Shown in pieces: positions 31,451-41,390 of a stretch of DNA of 64,000 bases. The first letter of the stretch is position 1, and the number at the start of each line of letters is the position of its first letter. The notes below the pieces were generated by a model. That model had not been told where the DNA came from, made no database searches, and saw only the letters and a program-made list of their open reading frames with translations. This DNA is from Simmondsia chinensis (lineage: Eukaryota; Streptophyta; Magnoliopsida; Caryophyllales; Simmondsiaceae): contig JAGTTD010000006.1 in NCBI GenBank assembly GCA_018398585.1, positions 3,050,501 through 3,114,500 of the forward strand. The letters are read 5' to 3'. Both the position numbers and the translations under genes were made by a program.

Positions 31451-33703
31451 AACTCCACCATGGTCTCATGAAATTAACTCACAACGTTCCTTCGAAAATA
31501 AAGGCCATTTCGAAAACAAGTTTCACACCAAGAAACCAAACATGCTCACACAACAACATGGGCACAATCATGGTAATCAAGCAACATGAAATCCAAGCTA
31601 AACATGCAATGCACCTAGAATGCAAGTTAGCCAAATCAATTCATACATTGCATCACAAGACTCTACCATGAACAATATCTATAAAAAAAGAATAACCCAA
31701 CATGAGCAAACAACTTATGAACCATTAACCCAACACATAAGGTAACTAAACATAACCTCACCAAAAAAAATGGTCAATCCAAGGTTTATTAGATCTATAC
31801 CTTACACTTTTCCAAAAAAATAGAAAAGAAGGCATGAAACAATGATCCTAAGGGCATACATGTCTCCAAAGACAACACAATGTCCACATATGACACAAAC
31901 ATATCATGTTTTCCCAACTATTGGCTAAAATTCAGCAAAACAACTCAAGACACACTAATATGCAGAAAATTCAGCACCTAAGTATCAAAATATGCAGTAA
32001 ATCAACAGCAAATAATTTTGACAGCAACATAATTACATACCAGCATGTATGCAATCCAAAACAGCAACAAATTCAACTTGAAACAGTTCATAAACAACAT
32101 GTTTATCATCACTTCAAGCAACAAGTACCAATATACTCAACTCGATTCCAACATAGCCTTGGGAAATACATGAGACATCAACATGGAGACCAAGACACTA
32201 AATCACACATAGATTTTCCATAAGAACTCACAAGTCCTCTAAACCCTTTACAATGATCAACTATTTCACTTAGTTCACTTAAACATGTGCAAGAAACACC
32301 AATTCTCGCATACAAAGTCTAATCCACAATTAAACTCGAAACATGCAATGCTCTATCCACACACGGGGTCCAAGATTGTGCAACTAGACATACCTAACCT
32401 AAGAGTTGTCAATCCTAGGTTCAAGTCTTCCATTCCAACAAGTTCACAATCAACCTCAAGCATTAAACACATTTTAACTACTACAATCACATAGAACATT
32501 GAAAAAACACATAATTCAAGTTCTAAACAGCACAATTAGCCACACAACAGTAGCACCAATACCATGCCATGGTGTTCAAACTAACACCCAAACAGAATCC
32601 AAACCAAGGACTCCCATCCGACCACCAACTGGGTCAGGCTCGAGCAATTTACCTCCGAAATCGCTCCACCAAAACAAGAATCTACTCCGGATTCTCAACC
32701 GACCATACACAAGGTCGAACAAGCGATTAACCCCGAACCGCTCCACCGATTAGATGCACCTAGAGCTTTCTCACTTCAAGACAAATCGTTAGTCTCAAGG
32801 CATAAACATCATTTCCACAACAAGAAACCACATGATGTTCAAACAGCAACGAGAAATCCATGCTACCTAGGCCATCTGATTGAGTCTCCAAAACCAAGAC
32901 ACTTAAATCACGTCTCAACTACCATGTAGGAGACAAACTAGAGCTTTAGACACAGTCTGACTCTCAAACCAAATGACCCATCTCCGATACTAGTCCAACC
33001 CGACCAGAGACAACTAAGGACTTCAAGAAGATCCTAACCAATTCGACACTTCTAAGGTTCCAAAAAGAAAACCAAGTTTTCTCAACCATTCAGGGATATC
33101 CAATGTTCTACACCCAAGATAGTTGTCCTCTAACCACTCTCAAGAAACATCTACCATGCACACCCCACCACCTATTAAATCTAAAACAGGCAGTAAAAGT
33201 CCTCAATCTAGGTCAAAACAAAGCATCCCACGCCTAAACCAACATCCAGTTCTAATTGTAAAGCCAAACCTAAATTTTTGATAGTGATTAAATATTTTCC
33301 TTTTTCTTTTATATCACACATATGTTCTTCCTTTTTTCAGACTGTTATCATACTACCACATACACAGCAGTAACCGAAAAATAACACTCAGATTTTTTGA
33401 AGAAACAAAAGGTCATTGATCATCTCAAAACAAGTGTTCTTGTTAAAACCCATTTGAAAATTTTGACTCAAAAAATTTCACTAAAACAAAAAATATTTCA
33501 GACCCTATTTCTGTAAACATTTTCTTGGTTATTTCATTTCTCTCCAAGAAACAAAGAACATCCCAAATTTTTTTTTTTTCAAGAAAACCCTAGATCTGAA
33601 AATCAAGACAATCAAACTTAAACCCTCATTCTGGTTCTGGTTTCATTCGTGTTTTTCATTCTCACCATGCAACTGGACACCGAACCAAGGCTTTGATACC
33701 ACT
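31451..33703 (-). other. Non-coding internal region of the LTR element
   Basis: This is 2.25 kb of A/C-rich plus-strand sequence with scattered short open frames and no gag, protease, integrase or RT motif. The primer site is at its right end. Similar non-coding interiors define LARD/TRIM-type elements; this one has intermediate size. Confidence 0.8.
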
Positions 33704-34223
33704 TGTTGTGAATTTAGGCCCTAAATCGGACCCGAACTCAACTCAAAAATAGGATCATGTCCCAACACTAAGCAACGAAAAACCCACAAACAAAACAATG
33801 CGAAAATTAAACCAGAAACAACGAAAATAATAAAGAACACGCGATATACGTGGTTCGGCACCTCAGCGAGGTCCTACTCCACGGGCGTCCGTTTTCAGAG
33901 GAATCAAATCCACTATCAGTAATTAGGGTTACAAACACAGATCGAGCATCAAATCTAAAACGAAAAATCAATACAGAGTTTAAAGCAAGAAAACGAGAAA
34001 GAACAAGATGAAAGCCATCACCAAGCGAATACGGGTGAAGAACAGCCTAGGGACTCGAACCCTAGCCGGAATCGTGAAGAAGACCTCGTTTGGGACGACG
34101 CATCGCCTTGAACCGAGCATCCCGAGCTCCAAGGTTCACCACCGTCTTCTTCTCCTTAATCTTCAACCTCCTACCTCGGACTTCACGCTTTCTCTCTCCT
34201 CGGGCTTTCTCTCACTAGAAAGT
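33704..34223 (-). repeat. Partial LTR (520 bp) between the PBS and a full LTR
   Basis: It is collinear with the first 520 bp (plus sense) of the left LTR and stops after CTAGAAAGT, equivalent to 30823. A complete LTR starts immediately. In element sense it begins ACTTTCTAG and runs to the primer site, as expected of an R-U5 segment. Confidence 0.88.
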
Positions 34224-35354
34224 TGTTGTGAATTCAGGCCCTAAATCGGACCCGAACTCAACTCGAAAATAGGATCTTGTCCCAACACTAAGCAACGAAA
34301 AACCCACAAACAAAACAATGAGAAAATTAAACCAGAAACAACTAAAATAGCAAAGAACACGCAATATACGTGGTTCGGCACCTCAGCGAGGTCCTACTCC
34401 ACGGGCCTCCGTTTTCAGAGGAGTCAAATCCACTATCAGTAATTAGGGTTACAAACACAGACCGAGCATCAAAACTAAAACGAAAAACCAATACAGAGAT
34501 TAAAGCAAGAAAACGAGAAAGAAAAAGATGAAAGCCATCACCGAGCGAATACGGGCGAAGAACAGCCTAGGGACTCGAACCCTAGCCGGAATCGTGAAGA
34601 AGACCTCGTTTGTGATGATGCATCGCCTTGAACCTAGCATCCCGAGCTCCAAGGTTCACCGCCGTCTTCTTCTCCTTAATCTTCAATCTCCTACCTCGGA
34701 CTTCACGCTTTCTCTCTCCTCGGGCTTTCTCTCACTAGAAAGTCGTCTCTCTCCTCCGTTTTTCTCCTCTCTCTCTCCCTCTGCGTTTTTCATTCAAGAA
34801 ACCCCAAAAATGGGTTTCACCTTTGCTCTCCAAACTTTTCATCTGTGTAAAGTTGTTTTTTTTGGGAGAGAGAGAGATGAGGATTAAGTACATCTTAAAC
34901 AAGTAATTGGGCAGGCTGGTACACACGGGCAGGGCGGGCTGCCCGACAACTGGTCAGGGCCGGCAGTCTTTTTTTGGGCAGGCCATAGTACTTCTGGGCA
35001 TCTGGGCCGGTTAATAACCAACGGGTAATGACAACAAACCTGATATTATTTTACCCAACCGAAAATATAATATATTTTCCAAATCTTTTACCCATTTTAA
35101 AACCCGATAAAATTGTCTATAATTTCTATTCCCCAAATTCGGATATAATTATACAAGTTTGCCTCCAACGAGCCTACACAAGGCGGGTGGCTAAAACCGG
35201 CAAACGACATCCTAATTTTTTGAATAGAAATTCTCCGACAATTTTAACATTTCATTTAGTCAAGACGTGCTCCAGCCTATTATTACTGATGAACTTACAT
35301 AACTCGGTTACATCCTATAGTGGATATCGAATTTCATGGGACCATAATCCAACA
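34224..35354 (-). repeat. Right (5') full LTR, 1,131 bp
   Basis: It starts TGTTGTGAATTCAGGCCC and ends ATAATCCAACA, followed by ACTAT. It is close to the left LTR, with small indels such as a shorter stretch near 34940. Confidence 0.9.
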
Positions 35355-36066
35355 ACTATCAATAAGGAGGATGTAAATGAGGGACATATTTAAATGAAGA
35401 GATATTGATGTTTCCAATGAAAAATTACGAGCTTATGTATTTGTATATTATTATTTGAACTATTTTATTAGATACATGTAACTCAAAAACTAATGTATAT
35501 GAATTTTTAAAATATATGTTATAAACTATATGAAATAATTTTTTAGTTTTTGAGTTACATGTATCTAATAAAATTATTCAAATAATAATGTATAAATACT
35601 TAAACTTGTGATTTTTTATTGGAAACATCAATATCTCTTTATTTAAATGTATCCTTCATTTATATCCTCCTTAATAATAGTATTATAATACCATAGTTTC
35701 TGTATAAGATAGTTTAAATAATAATATACTTATCGCCATCTCCTCATTTAAATGTGTCCCTCATTTATATCTTCCTTATTAATAGTTCAAATAATAATAT
35801 ACATATACCCTTTAATTTAAAATGTATACATATTTAGTGATTCAAATCATGAAATTAAAATTTTAAATAATTTAAATTAAAAAAAAAATTTATTAATTTT
35901 TTTTAAATTTTAAAGAGGTAAAACGGTGTGCAACAGTGCTGCACGACCTTCCGTGCGTCGTGCACCCACTTTGTTACAGTGAAACATGCCAAATCGCTAA
36001 ATATTTTTTAAAATTATGCTAAATTTCTAAATTTTTTTAAAAAAAGTGCTAATTAGCTAAAAAACT
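35355..36066. mobile_element. Right arm of the fold-back element with an inner palindrome
   Basis: 35355-35670 is itself a hairpin: GATACATGTAACTCAAAAAC and its complement near 35550-35570, with arms of roughly 130 bp. From about 35670 the sequence is the reverse complement of the left arm, ending AAAGTGCTAATTAGCTAAAA. Together with 29300-30303 it forms one long inverted repeat split by the LTR element. Confidence 0.75.
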
Positions 36067-36390
36067 CATATGGGTCAAAATTTTGGAGTTGTTGTCCAAA
36101 ATAGTTTAAAATAGAAAAATATTATTCAAAATAGTTCAGTTTAAAAAATATTTATTCAAATAGCCTTTATGTCAACAAATTTTAAAATTTTACTTTGTTT
36201 TTATGTTTTGGGGTACCTTCCTTGTGATAACAATTTTAAAGATAATAATTTATATTAAATATTATGTAAATAAATGACTATTTTTAGATAATTTTAATAA
36301 TGAGTAAATTAAAAAATTATGTATAAATAATATTGTTTAATATTTAACAAATAACTTAATTTAAATTTTATAAATTACATATATAATTTA

Positions 36391-36920
36391 GGGTTATTTA
36401 TATTTTAGTACCCTGATATTTTTGGAAATAATAAATAGGACCCTGACCTTTTTGAATTATTAAAAAGGTCCCTAAGTTTTTATCATATCAATAAAAAGGT
36501 CCCTTGACGTCATTTTCCATCAATAGAGCTGACGTGGCAATTACTTTTTTATCAGTGCTACAATAAAATGACTTAAAGTACGCCTCAATGCCTTTATTAT
36601 TACTTTATAAGCATAAAATTTGAGATTTTGTGTTATATAGAAGCTATCTATTTTGCTTAATTTGTTTCAAGATATGGTTATTAAAGAGTATTTTTATCAT
36701 TTTACTGTAGCATTAAAAAAAACACAGCTCTGGCATCAGATCTGTAGGTTAAAAATGACATCATCAAGTCAAAGAGAAGCCTTTTTATTAATGCAACAAA
36801 AACTTAGAGGCCTTTTTATTAATATGACAAAAACTAAGGGATCTTTTTAATAATTCAAAAAAGTTAAAGTCTTTTTTATTAATTTTAAAAATATCAGGGT
36901 ACTAAAATATAAATAATCCT
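36391..36920. mobile_element. Fold-back element, family B copy 1
   Basis: The ends GGGTTATTTATATTTTAGTA and TACTAAAATATAAATAATCC are inverted repeats that continue inward (CCCTGATATTTTT, AAAAAGGTCCCT). It is non-coding. A related copy is at 56842-57346 and a decayed one near 52430-52765. Confidence 0.75.
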
Positions 36921-39378
36921 ATAATTTAACTAAAATATATATTATAAAACTAAATATAATGTGATAATAAAAATATATTTAATTTAATTAATAATTAATA
37001 ATTTATTAACAAATTAAATAAAACAATAAATAATGTTTAAAGTGTCGGGTACCCCAAAGAAAAAAAATAAATAAATTTCAAAAATTGCGGACGTGGAGGC
37101 CATTTGGAGAAATATTTTTTGAAATGGGTCATTTTGGGTAATATTTTTTATTTTGGGCCAGTTTGAGCAACGGCTTTTTAATTTTGTTATTCAATTCACT
37201 TGTTGGAATTTAGGATTTCACTACCCAGTTCTCTGGATTTGGGTTTTGACAAGAAATAATACATTTCAATTGTTTAGAATAGGGGTAAGGAATTGTGATT
37301 CCACATATACTTTACTAGAAACCAAAATAATCCAACTCAATTAGCCCGAAACTCATAGTATATAGTATAGGGTGCGTGTATAAACAGAACTTCTTTTGAT
37401 TATTTGTACGCAACAACTAGCTATAGCTGCGAAATTATATCGATAGCCTCAGCATTTATGACTTTGCCTGCACTTCGATGAAGCACTTCCGAGTCAAAAA
37501 AATGATTGAGCATAGTTAATGCGTTCCACACTGGATTAAGCAAAAAAATATCTAAATGCTACAAGGAGCAATCTTTGCCTACGCAACGTTTACAAACCGC
37601 GAACCTCGTATTATAATGTTTTTTTCAACGGAATCATATATACGCAGTGAAAATTTTAATTAGAGACAGCTAAAATAACTTTTCAGATAGGAAAGCTGTC
37701 AAATAATGGCCAGAGCCCGTCTCTACTGAGGCACATGCATTTTGTTGCTAATCCGTCTCTAAAACGATAGTTTCTCTTTGCTAACCAGACTCAGTGAGAG
37801 ACAATAATTGTCGTCTCTAATGATGGGTGTACTCGTAACTAATTAAGATGGTCGGAACCTAAATGTTAATTTTTCCAATGGTCATAGCTACAGAATACTT
37901 TGCTTAGTGCTTGATATAATGTCTCGTGGTTAGGCTCGAAGAGTTTCCGAGCATCTATAAGAGACATAGTTTGGTAGAAGCTTCTAGATACTGTATTGTT
38001 GGAGCCATACTATATCACTATGACCGGTACAGTTAAGTTCCAAGTCCTAAGGGTCTGTTTGGTATCATTTTCTATTTGTAATTTGTAACTAAACCCATGG
38101 TTTTGAAAATAATCTTTTCATTGGTCTCCTGTTTTAATTTCCACTACAACCTGTTATCTTCCGGGATTTGATCATTAAAATTTCATTAACAACTTCACAT
38201 CAATTTTTACTTAAGAACTAAATTGATACGATATAAATTGTAAAAGTACTAAATTGACACAACTAATAGTACAAAGCAATCTCTTGATAATGGAACAAGA
38301 TAGGCTTTAGACTCGGAGAAACAAGAAAATCGAACATTAGATGCTAAATAATCCAATAGCGTACCCTTCAACTATGACGGATTATCAATCTTTTTTGTAT
38401 AATTAAGACGATAAAATTCTTAGAGGTATATAACAGATAGCCTCGAAAAACTAACATTCAATTAACATGCATTTTCAATCTCTTAACGCCTCTATTATTA
38501 AAATAAAAAAAAGTATATAATATACATTTTATACAGGTATCTATACTTTCTCGTTTAAAAAGGGTCTTTACGTATAATTAGCAATAATAGGGTAAAATAT
38601 GTTTTGTTTATAATATTTGTATAAAATCAGTATTATAATTGGTATTTGTATTTTTCTCATTTAAAAAAAACGATAACTTAAAATAATCAATCTTTACACC
38701 TAAATTAAATATCTATATTTCAGTTTTGCTAAATTTGTCACTTTAACTATCAAATTATTGATTATATTATTATGTATTATGTTTCTGTTATTGCTATTAT
38801 GAATGAGATTATCTTTTACTTTTATAAATTTCAAACTTTCGGCTAAAATTTTTATATAAAAAAATGAATAATGTACATACATATTAGATCTCGTTTAATT
38901 CTCGTACCACTTTTTTCAAACAAGGTTAACAATGCAAAATTACACACTCTAAAGTTCCATTAATGAAGTAAGCTTAAGTGGGCCTGATTAGGGCCCATTA
39001 GTAGATTGGGCCTACATGTCTTGATGATTTTGAAATAATTAGAAGATTGGGGATATCTTGGTGATGTTTTTAATGTCTTTGATTTTCGCTTTTGTTTTCA
39101 GTATCATTTATGATATTGTTGTATTCGTCTTTTTAGCTATACTTGTGTATATTTAGGTCTCGCTTTTACAGGTGCGTCTGCTTTAAATTGTGACTTTTGT
39201 CAATAATTATTAAAATATATATATATATATCTTTTTTAATAGTTGAAATACAAGCGCCAAAAGCACAAGAGTAGATGAAATTGCCCGAAGGTAAACAACA
39301 AACAACAACGAAAGAAGTAACCAATCAAACCAAAGAAAACAAAAACTAAGGCTGATTTACCAAAATAAATAAATAAAA
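36921..39378. other. AT-rich spacer with CACTA-like debris
   Basis: No gene. At 37660-37830 AGAGACAG, CCGTCTCTA and CGTCTCTAATGA motifs recur in both orientations, like subterminal repeats of CACTA elements. Near 38045 GGTCTGTTTGGTATC is a MITE-like terminus. The rest is AT-rich with no recognised structure. Confidence 0.35.
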
Positions 39379-39722
39379 GGGTTATTTATGACAAAGGTTT
39401 CTGTACTTTGTTTATTGTGTCAATTTAAACTTTGTACTTTTAATTGTATCAATTTGATCCTTAGAGAAAAATTTATGTTAAGTTTTTAATGATTTGACCA
39501 TAAATTGGGTAAATTGAGTAAATAGATGAATTTATAATAAGTTACTTGAATTTAAAATAATTTTGCCATTCAAAATTATGTCATTAACTTAATTTAAATC
39601 TGACCAAAGGACTAAATTGATACATTTTGAATTATTTAGGGGCTAAATTGACATAATTAAAAGTATAAGGATCAAATAGACGCAATGAACAAAGTAAATG
39701 ATCTTTGACATAAATAACCTTA
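39379..39722. mobile_element. Fold-back element, family C copy 1
   Basis: The ends GGTTATTTATGACAAAGGTT and GATCTTTGACATAAATAACC are inverted repeats. Further inside, GTACTTTGTTTATTGTGTCA pairs with GCAATGAACAAAGTAAATG. It is non-coding. A second copy lies at 44764-45762. Confidence 0.8.
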
Positions 39723-40067
39723 AATAAAATAATATGGGAAATAAAGCAGACATGGATGATGGTGACTTATGACTCCACCGACCATATGTTTGTATTTAAT
39801 AATATTGTAACCCTGAGAAAGTGACCAATTAAATTAAAGGTGCACACTTCCTTTTTATTATTAGTAAAAAATAAGATGATATTAAAAATTATATATATTT
39901 TTTAATGTCGATGTCTTTACTGTATTCTATTGCATACTCGCTGCTTTATAATACCTATATGCATGTTATGTGGCTATGTTGATACCAGGGGCTGTGTTTA
40001 CTCTTATACATAATTCTTGTATGCTTTTTACTTTCATGCTTTTCATACTTTTTGTGCTTTTCAAGCT

Positions 40068-40200
40068 TATCAGGTTTGGGGGTTATCGAAAACAGTCTCT
40101 CATTAGGGTATCACCCAGAAAGGGTAAGGCTGGATACATCCAACCCCTCCCAGACACTGCTTATGCGGGGACCCTTAAGGCACTGAGTATGTTATTGTTG
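40068..40200 (+). mobile_element. Partial 5S-headed SINE, 3' half
   Basis: GGTTTGGGGGTTATCGAAAA, GGGTAAGGCTGGATACATCC and GGCACTGAGTATGTTATTG match the family 3' block. The head is absent. It lies about 100 bp upstream of an RNase H fragment in the same orientation. Confidence 0.75.
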
Positions 40201-40300
40201 ATGTCTTTACTATGCTCTCTAGTTTTGATAGCAGGGGCAGTGGCAACTGACAATTAGAGATGGTTACTAGAAACTACATTAATTTCAATTATCGTCAAGT

Positions 40301-40545
40301 GCACATTGAAGTGATAATCTGATTATTGTTAAGGCGATTCAGAAAGAGTTCAGGTGTCCTTGGTATTTAAACTATCATAGTAGATATTGGATGAGATTAC
40401 TCTGTCCGAATCTCTCATATTCTTATGGAGGGTAATCAAATTGCGAATTTGGTTGCAAATGAAGGGCGCCATTATTGGCGGGGACACGGTGGAGTAGTTG
40501 AGGAGAATTGCATGCTGTGCGGATGCACGTTGGATGCGTAGCCGA
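40301..40545 (+). pseudogene. RNase H-like (RVT_3) fragment of a retroelement
   Basis: The pieces IVKAIQKEFRCPWYLNYH and, after a frame change, YSVRISHILMEGNQIANLVA followed by NEG match the end of plant retroelement RNase H domains (pattern HI-x-REGNQ-x-AD-x-LAN). The aspartate of the last motif reads N here. A stop at about 40543-40545 follows. The upstream parts of the element were not found. Confidence 0.65.
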
Positions 40546-41374
40546 GTCACCACATAAAAGGGTTCATACAATACTAGGAACTTATTTGGTCGCGCGTTGA
40601 GATTTTTGTTTTCTTTTATAATTAGTGCTTTTTTTATAATCGGCTTTTTCAAATTATGAGAGTAATTTTGTCTGAAAAAATTTAATTTTTGCTTTTAATT
40701 CTATTTCGGAGAGCAGCAGTATTCTTCCTGTAGTCTCTTTATTAAAAGAAAAAAGGATTTTGTTTTCTTCTAAAAGTGCTTTTGCACGTCGTAAACATCC
40801 ACATAAACTTATAGCTTGTCTGTTATCAACTAAGAATCATATTTTAAAAATAATTTTTTTCTTTTTTTTGTGTTTTTATATTTTTTTTTTAATTTGAGTG
40901 AAACTAAAATTAAAAATCAAAAATAAGAAAAAATAATTTTCAAAACATAATTTTTAATTTTTTAAAACTAAAAGATGCAAACAAAAAACAATATTAAACA
41001 CATTGTTAACAAAATTTTCTATTAAAAAATGTTTTTCCCTGCTTTCGTAGGACGACTGAACAAGCATTTAGATTAAAGAAAAGCGCTTATTAATATTTTT
41101 TTTGGTAAACTACATATCAATTCTTCGAGATTTGATATATCAATTTCTAGTACAAACTTTATGAAATAAATTTTTAATCTAAAAGTTATGTATATGTGAT
41201 AAAATCATCGAAAACAGGGTGTACAATAAATCTCTCGTTCAATTCTATTTCATTAGCAATTTAGAACATTGAGGTTCGTTTGCGAGATGAGTGTAATAGT
41301 AAGGAGACAGTGAAGAAGGATACATTAATAAGTAACTATTAGGTTACACCCTTTTACGTCGTTATTTGGATTAA
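40546..41374. other. AT-rich spacer
   Basis: No gene. Around 40840-41005 a self-complementary A/T-rich stretch resembles the MITE-like sequence at 26188-26400. Nothing else was recognised. Confidence 0.4.
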
Positions 41375-41390
41375 TTTATTAAATATATGT

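Larger units (their letters stand above)
30304..35354 (-). mobile_element. Non-coding LTR retrotransposon with a duplicated LTR segment
   Basis: TGTTG...CAACA LTRs and a perfect 5-bp target duplication, ACTAT (30299-30303 and 35355-35359), define the borders. It interrupted the fold-back repeat; the empty site is still visible as AATACTATTAATAAGGAGG at about 29694. GGCTTTGATACCA at 33689-33701 is a primer site (complement TGGTATCAAAGCC) on the minus strand. The internal 31451-33703 has no gag or pol frame and is A/C-rich on plus, so the element is non-autonomous. Confidence 0.92.
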
